From Melieria omissa (taxonomy: Eukaryota > Arthropoda > Insecta > Diptera > Ulidiidae): a stretch of 64,000 bases of DNA. The notes under the pieces were generated by a model. It ran no database searches and was not told where the DNA came from. It saw only the letters and a list, made by a program, of their open reading frames with translations. A program made the translations under genes and the position numbers. Numbering within the stretch: the stretch's first letter is position 1; each line of letters starts with the position of its first letter. The stretch spans positions 58,899,900 through 58,963,899 of the forward strand of contig OZ020268.1 of assembly GCA_963971225.1 (NCBI GenBank). Direction: 5' to 3'. Positions 22,860-35,642 of the stretch are shown here, one piece after another.

Positions 22860-24180
22860 AATTCCAGCGAATGAAATGAACCACAGCGTATGAGTGATTG
22901 TTGCAAAGCCGCTGCGATCCGCCGTGATCTCAACAACGACAGCTTAAAATTGGATCCACTCAAAACGACTGGCGGACGTACGAACAGCGAGCCGGCGCGG
23001 CAGAGAGACAAGCCGACAGTGGACGGATAAGTGGACGGACGCTCGGCCGAGCGAATGAATGGACGTGAGGTTGGCGTCGATGGGGTTGTGGCGGCCGCGG
23101 CAGTGCGGTCAGTCAAAAAGATTGCGGCGACAAAGAAAACGTACGAGTACCTCTGCCAGAGTCGGTCGAGTCGGGTCGCGTTGGCACGACACGGCACATC
23201 GCGTCGCATCACATCACCGCAAAACGGCCCCGAACACAGATCAGCGCTTCTCCCATTACCGCACCGAATACCGCTGTGCCTCCACGCTTCACGCTCCACG
23301 CCCCAGGCCCCGATTGCGTCGATTGCGCGCACAGCTCGTTGCCGCGTTGGCAGTGTGACAGGCAATTGCGCTGAATTGAGCCAAGCTGCGGGCTCAGTAC
23401 GCTGTGTGGCGGTTGAAGCGGCGGCGGTACAAAACGCTCCAGCGCGGCATTTCTGTCATTTTCCAGGCATTCCTGCAAAAAACTGCACTGTAGCGGCACA
23501 AACGACGAATCGTATCAGCCGAAAGAAGCTAAAATTAAGATAAACTGAAGTGAATTCAAAGCAGCCGCGCGCGCCGTGCTGACGACGGCGACCACAAAAA
23601 GGAAACGCTAACTGTGTGTGTGTGTGTGTGTGACATTCGCGGCTGATGCTACGCAGCGTCGCAGATCGCCTCAGATCGCCACGCAAAGATACGATCCGTT
23701 CAGTATCTGTGAATTAGGTGGCGAGTGGCAACATAGCCGTAACAGCGCACAAGTACAACGCGTACGCGACATCGACATCGATATCGACACTCCGTGCACG
23801 TCTCCGAGTGTGGCCGGCGAAACGCGCAGAGCCTTGCTACCCTATCGAAATTGCCAATAAGGCGAGCCTCTAAAAAGCCGCTCCGAAAAAGTTTCGCTCC
23901 CAATCGATTTCATTCGATTCGAATCGGTTCGCATCAAAGAATTCGGCATCGATCGCATTGTGCGCGTTAGTCGTGAGCGTTGAGCAGCCAGCAGAGTCAG
24001 CAGCAGCATGGAGGACTATTGGGGCCTGAGCAGCACAAATGGTACTTGTATAATTGCAACAGCACCGAGGCGACTCCGACACCGATTCCGGCACTGCCTC
24101 GGCAGCGAAATGCACATCGAAACGTACTCAAACGTGATTGAAAGCAACACCGAAAGCAAATAAAGTGTCCATCTGTGAAG
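22860..24180 (+). other. GC-rich block, possible 5' untranslated exon with a first coding exon
   Basis: About 1.3 kb with exon-like composition, a (GT)n run at 23,613-23,631 and overlapping open frames in several phases, which suits a long 5' untranslated exon more than a coding gene. Near its right end an ATG at 24009 opens MEDYWGLSSTN, followed by a possible donor at AATG|GTACTT. The frame otherwise runs on to a stop at 24,160. The exon end is in phase 1, compatible with the first recognised exon of exchanger A at 31113, but the link is unproved. Confidence 0.35.
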
Positions 24181-24629
24181 GGGGCGGGACAAGTTAATGA
24201 GGCACATTATTTCCTTTAAATTCAAATATAAAAAATATGCTTTGCATTTATCACAAACGACTAAAATTGATCTTAAACCTGACTGGACTACGCGGCGTAT
24301 ACGTAACGGCACAGAATCCTCGCAAACATTTTGATACTTTCAGCTTGTGTATCGAATGACAAAAATTGCATAGCATATTTTACAATACTTTGAATTTTTT
24401 GTTTCGGGGAAACTTCATGGATTGGGTAGTATTGGAATCTTATTGAAAACGTCTGCTTTGGATCGAAGATATCGAAGCTTCTAAGTGCCAAGTTCGAGTA
24501 ACAGATCATTCAGATATTCTTTCAAGTTGCTTCATGTATGAGAAAGAGAGCAGCTTAGCACTTTCTTTTAAGAACCAAAAATAATGCTGATTGTCATTTG
24601 TTGTATGTCCTGGTAAAAGCGAAATATTG

Positions 24630-25400
24630 GGTTTTTTCTAGTAGGGGAAATAGGTTAGAGATTTGGAAGTAGGAAAACCCAATGAGATCAGGTCTAAAAT
24701 GCATTGAGTTTGCTTCTGGAAGTGAAAAAGGACAAAGTTGAAAAGTTGAAGAAAAAATTGATTGAACTAAGAAAACTAAAAGAACTGGTTTGCGTGTGTA
24801 TGTAGAGTTCATTCTAATAGTGAAATTAGGATACGAAGGAGAAATATTGTAGAAAGTTGAGGGAAACTATGGTCTGAACTAGTAACGAAATTGATTGTGT
24901 GTGTATTAAGTTTGTCTTCAAAGTGAAGATAGGTTCAGAATTAGACAGTTGTAGAATCAAAAGGAACTGGTGTTCCTTTAGGTAAATTTTTTTGTAGAAG
25001 TAAAAATAGCATACTTGACTTTACCAAGAAAACTAAAAGAACTAAAGTGTATTTCTCAAGGTTTGTTCCAGAAGTGAAAATGGGATAAGAATGAGAATAA
25101 GAAAGTTAATAACTAAGAAAACTGAAATAACGGAATGGGAATGAGAAATGTAAGAAAACCTATAGACTGATTAGCTTGGAAGAAGCGTTGGTTCCATTCG
25201 TTCATTCATAAGTAGGAAATATGGGATGAGAATGAGAATTAGGAAGTTGTGCGATTCTACTATACTGACTGAAGTAAGAAAGACCTAGTGCCTTTCTGTC
25301 CTAAAGTAATTAAGAACATAAGGGTGTACTATTATGTTTATTTTAGAAGAGAAAATAGGTTTAGATATTAGAACGCTCTATCAAAGGATTTAAAAAAAAT
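24630..25400. repeat. Degenerate ~80-140-bp tandem repeats
   Basis: A block containing AGAAGTGAAAATAGG followed by a 'gaatgagaattaggaagtt' segment recurs near 24,715, 24,810, 24,915, 24,995, 25,070, 25,205 and 25,340. Between blocks, 'aagaaaactaaaagaact' also recurs. The units are diverged. No coding capacity was seen. Confidence 0.65.
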
Positions 25401-28400
25401 TGAGTTATCTCATATGCAAAGTTGTCTTTACTTAAATAAAATTGCTTTATTGCATTTTAGTTCAAAAAACCAAATTTGTGGTTAAAATCTGTCGAATGTG
25501 ACTGCTGCATAAACCATTTAAATGAAAATTTGTTGGATTAATTCAATCAATTTATCAAAATTTTAATTTTATTAAGGTGAGACACGCAGCTTACCACATT
25601 CTCAGAAATATGAAATTTGTTCACACACATTTTCATTTCGCAGTTAGGTATCGTTTTTCCAGGCGCGTTAAGGGGGAGTCGCGCCATACACTGTGGTATC
25701 ACAACAGGCCAATAGTTGTGCCTACGTGAGCTTTTTCACATTGAAGGCTGCCACTCCAACCTAACCTAACCTAGGTATCGTTTACTTTCTCTTCACACTT
25801 GCAACTTTGCCATATTCAGAGAACACTTTTTACTCAGTTTTTATTTCAGAGATATGCAGAGATTTATTCTGAGTGTTGATAATCTCAAATAGATACGCCC
25901 TAAAATAGTATCTCACTCTGTAGTGTTATAAATTATCCTTTTTTTGTATACGCCACTTTTCTATGTATTTAGGCTCTGACCACACTTGAGATTTCTGGCA
26001 TTTGACCTTTTCCGCAACTCATATTCGCATTCTCCGATTTCATAGCAAATGTATTAATCGCATATAAGATTTAACAACTACATAAGCAAACAATTACAAG
26101 TGTTTTCCAATGTGCAAATATGTAATTTCTATATGCAATTAATAAAACGAAAGCATAACACTTGCCACGTATCTGGTCAGCGCTCTACGTGTAGATTTAT
26201 TTTGTAAATAAATCGAAATCATAAACAAATGTGTTGGCTACGATGGCAAACGCCGCGAACTCGGCGCAATGCAAATGTAAAAATGTAAAAGCGTAAAAGA
26301 CATCAAATACAAATGAATAAACGAAAACCATAAACAAACTCGAAAACAACAAACATCGGGCGAAACAAATGCAGCGAGTGCTGGCGTGCTGAGCGCGACC
26401 CACCACGGCGTATGCGTAACAAGAAACCGAAAACCAATACGAGGCACATTCAGGTGCAATGAAGCGGCAAATCAAAACAAATGCGCGCCACAAAGCTGTC
26501 CGACCGTAATGAAAACATACAAAGAACGGCATGCAATGAACCAAACCAGCGTCGAGTACAAAACAAAGTAAAGTTCAAGTGAAGCGAAATGAACCGCAAT
26601 ACAAACAAATCAAGTCAAATCGAATCGAATCAATTTTATCCAAACGCCAAACATTGTGTGTGTGAACCAAGGTGCGAACGACACCAAGTGTGGGTCGATA
26701 CATAAGTTTTTGGTGTGCAATGAACTTGAATTTTCAATGTGCGACGGAGCGGCGAAATCGCTTCGACTTGATTTTTGCTCAAATTCAATTAAAATTAAAA
26801 AACTACGCCAAATATAATTTCCTGCTTCAAGTGGTGAATTGCGAAATCCGCAGCGAAGCGAAGAACATTGCGCTGACAAGCGACAAGTGCGCGTCAATTG
26901 CCACACAAAAGAAGGCGCGCAAATATAATTTAGAAACGAAATTAGACTCGTAGCAAATGATGCCAGCCAGCCAGTCGACCAGTTGAGATGCAAACTAAGC
27001 AGCAGCGGCGCCCATGTGAAGTGCGTCTGCACGAGGCGCAGCGCTGCGGCCGCCGCAAAGGACTCGAATGTGTGGTGGCGCGCGACAGCTGTGACTCTGA
27101 CTGTCCGACTGTGCAACTGTGGCTGAGACGTTGTGTTGTGGCGCGACAAATTTCGTACTAACCGAAGCAACAGGAAGCAAGTAATGCCGCAATGAAGCTA
27201 AATTTCTTAAAAAAAAAACTAAAAAAATTAAGACGAAAGAACAACAACAAATAAAAATACGAAAACAAGCACAGAGCCGAGCAGTTGCGCTAACAAATAT
27301 AAGCGGCACTCTATGAAGTAAAACTAAACATTAATCCACACACACACACACACATGCACAGAGATTTCTCATAAAGCGTTACTCAAGTGGCATTGCGGCA
27401 TGTCGCGTGTAGCCTGTGCGGCAGCTGCACTGCACACTTGGCGCTAGTCTTCTGCTCCAACAAACAACGACACATAACTGTGTAGCCATATGGGCGAGTG
27501 GGTGTGCGTGTGTGTGTGTGGTTGTGATTGTGATTGTGGACATGGTGTACATTGGCACTCGGCTGGCTTATGCGCCTGGAGCTGTGTGCGGCTGATTAAA
27601 TTAAAGTGAACTTAATTTACAGTGATTGATATCTTTGTGGCGTTCAGCTTGTCGCAGAAGAAAAGCAGCAACGACATTTTCGTTTTATTTGCTGCCTTTT
27701 CGACTCGTTTGATTTGTGAATAGTCGCACAGCGATCCACGTACACACTTACCCACAAACGCACATCTACTCCAATGCCCATTGGTGTGCGTGTGTCTGCA
27801 TGATTGCCACAACCAAAACAACAACAATAAATAATACATATAACTAATGTTAATCACAATACAACTGCCGACGAGCGACGTTACTCTCACCCAAAGTGAT
27901 TTGAACTAAAAATGACCTAAGCCAGCCCGTGCAAGTCAAGTCGGGTCGAGTGAAGAAATGTTTAATAAATTATTAAAAAAAATGCATATAGATTGCATGA
28001 AAACTGAAAGTATATACATTGGATATTTGAAAATCTATTGCAACAACAATAATACAACTACTGTTTTATTTTTGTATTTATCACTTTCGACCCCGAATTT
28101 TACCTTGTGTCTCGATATTACTTTTTGATATTTAAATCATTAAACATTTGCCTAAGAAGCACACGACATTTGAAGACGCCACGTCTCTTTGTTAGAGTTC
28201 AAGCGCTAGTTTGCTTTTGAACAACTTTAGCTTAAAACGGGTTAAATAAATTTTGTATCAATATTTTTTAGTTATAGGAAAATTATTTAATATTTATAGA
28301 AAAATACAAAATTATCACTGTTTGATTTTTTAACCATTGTAAAAGAGTTAGTCGGATGGTTGGTTTACAAGATATGTGCTCATAACTGAAATAAGAGGGG

Positions 28401-28860
28401 AAAAAGTGTTTTTCGAAGATTTTTCGAAAACGCTTCTTAAGAAAATTTTTTGATTTTCAGTTTCGTGTTCAGCAGCCGAACATTAGTCTAAGAAATACTT
28501 TTGTTTTTAGGAGCACGCGATGAACCCAACTTTTGTCGAGTAGTAAAATTTTTGGAAATTATTTTGTGGATAACCGTAAAATGTTTGTAATTTGCTTTGA
28601 GTTCACTTCATAAAATATTAATTTGTTGGTGCATACTTAAATTAAACCCATAAATCAATCGTAACTTTTGCTATAAGATGACAAATTAGTGAAGCTGCTC
28701 TCAAGCAACTTTGCGGTCGAAAAGGCGTAATGGCCTACAGCAGGGCACATTGGCCACTGTTGGTATATTTTTGACTAATTTTAACTGACTGTTTGAGTTG
28801 TAAAAGTATGAAAATTTTAGAAATTTAAAACATTAAAAATGTTAAACTATTAAATATAAA
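25401..28860. other. Gene-poor stretch, partly GC-richer and exon-like
   Basis: 25,401-26,200 is AT-rich with a short CCTAA run at 25,757. 26,200-27,330 has higher GC and long overlapping open frames on both strands, none with a family motif, and could be untranslated exon or regulatory DNA. A (CA)n run lies near 27,340 and a GT-rich run near 27,505. 27,900-28,860 is AT-rich. I see no supportable gene. Confidence 0.35.
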
Positions 28861-29270
28861 TAAAATAAATACAAATAGAGAAGAGTATCAAACAAACAAA
28901 CGTTTCGAACACAAAAATCAAATATTAAATATGACATTTTAAGTATAAAATTTACAGAAAAATAAAAAAATTGTTAGAGAAATTAATACCTAATAAATAA
29001 AATAAATACAAATAGAGAAGAGTATCAAACAAACAAACGTTTCGAACACAAAAATCAAATATTAAATATGACATTTTAAGTATAAAATTTACAGAAAAAT
29101 AAAAAAATTGTTAGAGAAATTAATACCTAATAAATAAAATAAATATAAATAGAGAAGAGTATCAAACAAACAAACGTTTCGAACACAAAAATCAAATATT
29201 AAATATGACACTTTAAGTATAAAATTTACAGAGGATTAAAAGAATTAATAGAGAATTTAATAATAAATAA
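28861..29270. repeat. Three-copy 137-bp tandem repeat
   Basis: Units begin at 28861, 28998 and 29135. Each includes TAGAGAAGAGTATCAAACAA and GAACACAAAAATCAAATATT. Copies one and two look almost identical; copy three decays at its end. The array is AT-rich and non-coding. It probably lies in an intron or upstream of exchanger A. Confidence 0.85.
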
Positions 29271-30976
29271 TAAAACTAATTTAAACTATGGAACCCTTGC
29301 TTTGTCTTGTGCAGATTTGTTCTTTAGAAAATAGAATCTTATGAAACATCTTTTCCCTCCACTGTTGTACTGCCTGTAGTTAAAAAAACTATATTTTCGA
29401 AAAAAATCGCTATTTTAATTTACAGTTATTTGCATTTGATGTATGCATAAAATGTAAAGAAAATGGTGCCACGAAAACCTTAAATGCCATTCTTTGCTTC
29501 TGTCTGTCTCTTTCAAAACTGGGACCTACTTATATGGGAGAGCTGTTCTTCTCTGAGGTCCCCAAGTATGACATTAAGTTTCTGCTGAACTTCACTAGAA
29601 ATAACCACATTCTCAAAGATCACTTTAACGTTAATCTGCAACAAGGATAGCAGCTCTTGGTACCACTAGGCACCAAGAAATGAAAAGAAGTGAAAAACTG
29701 TGTACGCAGTCTTACTATGTTTGGTCTCTAGTTTCACGCCCATATGGATTCTTTCCGGTGTGAAAATTGTTTTTCATTTTTGTGGGTGAGTGAGTGTCAC
29801 TTGACACTAAGCGCATAAACGTTTGTGTCTTGTTGTGATTTATCAAATGAATGAATGTAATTAACATTGAACAATAAAGCGAACAAACAGCTAAGCACAC
29901 ATGACAGCACAGCACAGCACAGCACAAACCAAAGAAACACATACACACACTCAAACAAATAAATAAACATTCAAGCAGATGTTTGTGCATGGCCCAAAGT
30001 GCATTTCAGCGGCACACCATTATCAGACCCAAGTGTCGGCGGTACATAGAAAGCGCACAAGTCCAGAGAACGGCAACGCTTTATCACAATTAAATTAAAA
30101 CGAAACGAAGCGAAAAAACCCGGTAAACAAATACGTAGACAAGTGTAAGCGGCAGCTGAATTTTTGCATTTCAGCATTTTAATTGAGTTTGCAACAACAC
30201 AAAAACAACAACTAAAAATAGTCGCTGCTCGTAATTATAATTCGCCACACAGCGGAAGTGATAAATACGCTTTGATGAGCCAAAAACAATGGCACTCGTT
30301 CACACACACACACTCATGCACAGGTCGACACTTGATGAATGCCGCCAAGATAGACATCTTCGTTTGGGACACTCGATATTGGCGCAACCTGACGCGCCGC
30401 AAGCCGCCAATCGAAGCGCTAATTGACGCTTGTTAGTGCAACTGCACTGCGGCGACAAGCGACAAGTGATCGGGCACCCTGTAAACGCCTCTGCCGCGTT
30501 TTATGCTAATCGCATCTTAAATGACTAAACTAGCAGTCGAGATCCACAAGTGGCACAATGCAAATGCGTGCACAACAACAACAGCTATACAATAGAACAT
30601 ACACTTTCATTAGCGCAAATGTGCTGGTCGGTAATTGTTGTCATACACAGACACACACAACCATATAGATGCTCAGATGTGTGTGTGAGCTACTGCTGTC
30701 ATTTGCTGCTTTGGTGTTTCTTAATTGAGAAGAAATTATGCAAATATGTGAAATTTTTCACCGATTCGCATTTCCAAAGTCATAATTTTTCTTTATCAAA
30801 CAGTTTAGATGAGAAATTTGAATGGAATCATTAATATTGTTTAGGGGTGACATCACTTTGAAAAGCCCGAAGAGAAGGTTTCATTGGGCATAGTGACAGA
30901 TTACAATTTTATCAGAGAAGAGTAAGGTGTTTCCTTATCTATGAAGCCCTCTCTATAGATTTTTTTACTACTGCCA
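29271..30976. other. Stretch upstream of exchanger A, no exon recognised
   Basis: The N-terminal coding exon and promoter of exchanger A should lie here or further left. Part of 30,150-30,480 is GC-richer and includes an ATG-led frame at 30,336 without a clear donor. The rest is AT-rich. Nothing is firmly supportable. Confidence 0.35.
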
Positions 30977-31007
30977 ATGGTAAAAGCTCTGAATGCTCTA
31001 CTACATT

Positions 31008-31075
31008 CTTCAGCTCCTTATAATCATTCTTCAGCTCCTTATAATCATTCAGCTCCTTATAATCATTCATTCTAC
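31008..31075. repeat. Short tandem repeat of ~18-21 bp next to an acceptor site
   Basis: CAGCTCCTTATAATCATTC occurs three times (31011, 31032 and 31050). It lies 40 bp upstream of the splice acceptor of exchanger A. It stays open in the coding frame, giving repeats of SAPYNHS, but a good AG acceptor at 31111-31112 argues that it is intronic. Confidence 0.6.
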
Positions 31076-31112
31076 CATTTGCCAGAAATAGACTATAATT
31101 TCTATATTGCAG

Positions 31113-33981
31113 ACATAAATTGCACACAACCCGCCATCGATGACTTCCCCAGGGATTTGTTCACGGAGGCGCAGAGACAGTCGGGTGCTGTTGTACTTCA
31201 TGTGATAGCCAGCTTATATTTATTTGTAGCTTTAGCGGTAGTGTGTGACGAGTACTTTGTGCCTGCGGTGGAGAAAATCTGTGCAGGTTGGTCGCACTCA
31301 TTGCAGCATTCGAAACATACTGATTTGAGAATTTCGCTTGATTCGTTGAAGCGTTAAATATGTCAAATGACGTGGCCGGCGCCACGTTCATGGCCGCTGC
31401 CACGTCGGCGCCCGAGCTCTTCGTCAACGTGATAGGCACATTCATCACGGAGGGTGACATCGGCGTCGGCACCATTGTCGGCTCGGCGGTGTTCAACATA
31501 CTGGCGGTGGCGGCCTGCTGCGGCATTGGCGCCGGCATGGTGAGCGTTCGACGCTTCGAACTTGTCTCTCACTCATATTGGCTTTCGTTGCAGACAATAC
31601 CGCTCGACTGGTGGCCGCTGACCAGGGACAGCATAGCGTATGGCTTCACGGTCGCCATCCTCATCTGCGTGATGCACGACGAGCGCGTCGAGTGGTACGA
31701 GGCGCTCATACTGGTCTCGCTGTATGCCGTCTACTTGGCAGTCATGTATTTTGACAAATCGTTTCAGAAGTGCGCAAAAGGTGAGCGCGTGACGGCACGC
31801 AACAATTATGCTACATTACCAACAACAAACCACGTACAAATACACATACAACATTTACAACAATAGCGACAAATTTACACATTTACACGTTTAACACTCG
31901 CACACAGGTGGCGTGAAGCAGGCCCGCTCCCGCAGCCGCTCATCCAATTGCAGCATACAGACAAAGAATAGCAACGAAAAGGATCCAGGTTGATATATTC
32001 CCACGACTCTCAATTGCAATTTTCGCGCTTAACCATTAACGTTTTGCATTAACATTTCGCTAATGTGTGCTAAGTGCCGGAATTAACCAAACTAATCGAA
32101 CCGTTGATTGATGACATTAGGGACGTCAAAGCAAAACAGTTGATAGTTGTTAGGTCATGGAAAAAGAGCAAAAAACGAAATTTGCACTCTTTGTTTCTAC
32201 CTTGGAGAGTTCATAAAATGATAAACTTGCAAAATTTAAAAAAAGTTAAACGTCTGTTGCATAGTTGAACGAGGTTTTTAATCACAAAGCAGAGAATTAC
32301 ATGAAATCCACTCAAAGAACCAAACAATATCCAAAATGTCCAACTTTGATGGCCCTTGAGTTCTAGTAGATCATTAATGCAACTCCTAGACGCATCCACA
32401 GCTGGTATCGTTAAGGGCAGAATAGCTAGATAGACCTTAGTAAGACCTTAGTTAGATCAACGAACCCTTCTACCATGTCCCAAAAATATTTTTGGCGAAC
32501 AATAAACTTTTTTTGGCCGCCCTTGAGTTCTAGTAGATCATTTGTACGAATCCTAGACGCATCTACAGCTGGTATCGTTAAGGACAGAATAGTTAGTTAG
32601 ACTTTAGTTAGATCAGCGAATCCACCATGTCATAAAAATACTTAGGAGAACAAACAACTTTTAGAATTTTCCACATCTTTATAAATATTTATAAAAATAC
32701 CCCAAGCAAATTATAAAATCCCGAAGAAGTTCAGAAAAATTAATAATACCACAACAATATTTAAGTTTAATTTAAAAACTCAAAACAAACAACACACATT
32801 TCCATTATAGTTTTTCAACACATTATTATTAAATTGAATCTAACACTAACACACGTACACACCTCACAGCCACATCTACACTCAATGATCGGCCATTTCT
32901 TGTCTTGTCTAAGCCAGAGTCTCATTTATGCTCGCAGATTTGGTTGAGAATCGCATTTGCCACAACATGTCCACGATCCAGTTGAATGGCGGCGTCAACA
33001 ACGAGCCGCCAAAATTACAGCCGACCGCATCGCCTCCCTCGATAGTTGTCAACACAAGCACCATAACTACAGCAACAACAATTCAGTCGACAGTGCAGCT
33101 ATCATCGCCGCCATTGACATCGACAACGGTGGCCATGGAGCAGACAGCCGACGAGGCACAGCCGCCGCCATCGCTGAGCGCCAGTGCCAGCGCAGCCGAG
33201 GAGGTCGAGGAGGAGCACTACCGGCTGCTGCACTACCCCAAGGACAAGAGCTGCTTCGCACAGTTCACGTGGCTGATCATCTGGCCCATTCATCTGCTCT
33301 TCCGCGTCGCCATACCGGACTGCAAGAAGACCAAGAACAACAAAATCTTCCCGCTGACCTTCATCATGTGCATCGTGTGGATCGGGTCGCTGTCGTACGT
33401 GGTCGCCTGGATGATAACCATTATAGGTAATGGGTGTGGTGTAGAAATAAGCTGAAAGCAAATTGTTGACTAATTCGGCCCGCGCAGGTGACACGCTGAA
33501 GATTCCCGACTCGGTGATGGGCATAACGTTCCTGGCGGCAGGCACGAGTGTGCCCGAGGCGGTGTCCAGCGTCATAGTGGCCAAAAGAGGTGAGCGCCAG
33601 TGACGATAATCGATGAAATCGAATTAATCGATCTCGCTTGCAGGTCACGGCTCGATGGGCATCTGCAACTCGATCGGCTCCAACACGTTCGATATTCTGC
33701 TCTGCCTGGGCGTGCCGTGGCTCATCAAGGCCGTCTTCTTTCCCATACAGCCGGGCCAGAACTACGTCGGCATCAACTCGGCCGGCCTCGAGTACTCGGC
33801 CATCACGCTGCTCTCGACGCTCTTCCTGCTCTACATCACGTTCTCGTTCAACAAGTTCAAGCTGGACAAGAAGGTGGGCACGGCCTGCCTGGTCATGTAT
33901 CTGGTGTTTATGGTGTTCGCCTCGCTGATAGAGCTGAATGTCTTCTTCCGCGTGAACCTGCCGACCTGTGGACGCTCGTGA
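31113..33981 (+). CDS. K+-dependent Na+/Ca2+ exchanger A (SLC24/NCKX), N terminus missing
   Basis: Exports Ca2+ with K+ in exchange for Na+ across the membrane (family knowledge). Exons: 31113-31286, 31352-31539, 31594-31780, 31908-31988, 32938-33426, 33488-33589 and 33644-33981, about 520 residues. The first listed exon starts in phase 1 with [20 protein letters not shown], the conserved extracellular segment, so an upstream exon is needed. Alpha-1 is canonical: [18 protein letters not shown], then [12 protein letters not shown] variable cytoplasmic loop follows (Arg/Ser-rich, then Thr/Ser/Pro-rich, about 130 residues). Alpha-2 reads [19 protein letters not shown], then [17 protein letters not shown]. 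The Asp in NTFD, linked to K+ binding in NCKX2, is kept; the position that is Asp in vertebrate GTSxPD is Glu in all three paralogues here. A poly(A) signal is at 34308. Confidence 0.93.
31989..32937 (+). other. Intron of exchanger A with a 167-bp tandem duplication
   Basis: This 949-bp intron lies between the cytoplasmic-loop exons. Within it a segment with TTGAGTTCTAGTAGATCAT, then CAGCTGGTATCGTTAAGG, occurs twice, near 32,353 and 32,520, with a 167-bp period and moderate divergence. No coding capacity was seen. Confidence 0.75.
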
Positions 33982-34307
33982 GCGGTGTTCAGCGATTCTG
34001 TACAAGTAGCCTACAAATGAAACGAAAAGCGAAAAGGCGACGAGCGGACATCAAACAGCAGACTTGGGAGTGGGGGGCTGGCAAATCGATTTCGCTTGCA
34101 CGGGTGTGGACATATCGGGGTCGGGGTTGTCGGGGTGCATGGTTGGCCAACATTTCACCACCCCCGCCTCCACCACTTTGCTTCTTTCTGTACATTAGCT
34201 TTTACCGATTTTCATTCGTTTGTTTTGTCTTAAATCGCCAAGTTAACTAAAACGCCAGTGTGAATTGTAAACGTTTCTGCTTCCGTAAAGTGAATTTGTT
34301 TTATGTA

Positions 34308-34313
34308 AATAAA
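34308..34313 (+). terminator. Poly(A) signal AATAAA of exchanger A
   Basis: AATAAA in TATGTAAATAAACAC, about 330 bp past the stop. Further AATAAA copies (34408, 34918) could serve as alternatives. Confidence 0.55.
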
Positions 34314-34995
34314 CACAACTAATTTGTTTGTTTTCTGTTTGCGCGCGCTTCCCGGCGCTCACCAACGCGCAGCAGCCTAACTAAAGATGTCGTTTTAATT
34401 CTTGGCAAATAAATTCCAATACTAACTACAACAACAAACAACAACAACAACAAAAACAAGAGAAATCAATCGTAATGCTTAATAAAGTAAACCTAAGCTG
34501 TGTAATAATTAAGCTAATTAATAATTAAATTGCAGTTAGCAAACACGAACACTATTAACTATAACAACAACAACAGCACTACGGAGATCCTAAAAGCAGC
34601 ACGCACACACACACAGACACAGACAGACAGACAGACAAATACTAATTACAGTTACTATTTGTATGGATTAAGTATTGTATTTTTAATGTATTCGACTTGT
34701 ATGGCATTTTTATTTTGTTTCACTTTCGGTTTCGCGTCAGTTTTACTTCTGTGTGACCTTCAAAGGCTGCGCGCAGAATGCGTCTTATTGTTTTTGTTTT
34801 TTTTTTTAATAATGCAAATCTTTCATTATATATAAAAATTTTATATAAATTAAGGACAAGAACATCTAATAGAAATTAGTTTGCTAAGATTTGTAAGTTT
34901 AAATTTTAAATAAAACACAAAATAGAAATCTCGATATGAATGATGATTCACTCAATGCTAATCTGAAAGGTTTCATTGTCTCCTGCGGTAAAGAG
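34314..34995. other. 3' flank of exchanger A
   Basis: AT-rich with CAA and CA/GA microsatellite runs (34,430-34,450 and 34,600-34,640). It may include alternative 3' untranslated sequence. No gene was seen. Confidence 0.4.
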
Positions 34996-35226
34996 CAAGG
35001 CGAATTCATACAGGTGACCTCGTTGAATCAGCTGCTTTGCTTTTTTTTATTTTGGAGAAGATCTAGATTGTGAAAATGGCTGTGTATAATTTTACCAATT
35101 TAAAAATTAGAAATCAAGCATTATTTTGATTGGCTGATTTTGACAATCCAAGCCCAAAAAACAAAAACAAAATACATTGAAATATTGTTGCTGTCGTTAT
35201 GCTATCACCTGTATGAATTCGCCTTG
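34996..35226. mobile_element. 231-bp MITE with perfect 22-bp inverted ends
   Basis: The left end CAAGGCGAATTCATACAGGT and the right end are exact reverse complements over 22 bases (34996-35017 and 35205-35226). The body is AT-rich and non-coding. GTAAAG lies near both outer edges, but a clean target duplication cannot be called. The superfamily is unknown. Confidence 0.8.
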
Positions 35227-35642
35227 AGTAAAGACTAGCCGTGATTTTACTGTGGTTGGCGTTTTACATATATGTGTGTCACACAGTGTGAGAAGCATCT
35301 GTACTCCTTCTCTCTTCAACTACTTTTTTAGAGTTGGCCTCTTTTGAAGAAAGAGTGAAGCATTTGCTCTGAATGCATAGAAAGTTCTCGTTCCTCAGGT
35401 CCTCATACCACACTCAATGTGCTACAACTCAATTTGTAACAAAGCCTACATGGTGACATAATAACACAACAGTGCCTTGTTGACATTGTAAAGTTAACAG
35501 CAACATTCGAAAAGCGTGTTAAAGAAATCGAAATACATATCAAAAAATCTCTGGCTGAAAGTTGACGCTGTCGGCTATTCAATTTGAGAGCATCGAATAA
35601 AAATATAATTTTCGTAGGTAAATAAACAAAATATAAAAAAAT

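Noticed and set aside
22856..23543. Two ~170-codon open frames on opposite strands
   Set aside because: They overlap almost fully and both are rich in Arg, Ser and Ala as expected from GC-rich leader sequence. No family motif is present.
26610..27170. 186-codon open frame on the minus strand
   Set aside because: No recognisable motif, no flanking splice signals, and composition unlike the real genes of this window.
30977..31112. In-frame extension of the first exchanger A exon with SAPYNHS repeats
   Set aside because: A clear acceptor precedes the conserved [12 protein letters not shown], and the extension is a short DNA tandem repeat without family similarity.
33102..33584. Minus-strand open frames over exchanger A exons
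   Set aside because: They are shadows of the GC-rich coding exons, which show conserved NCKX protein on the plus strand.
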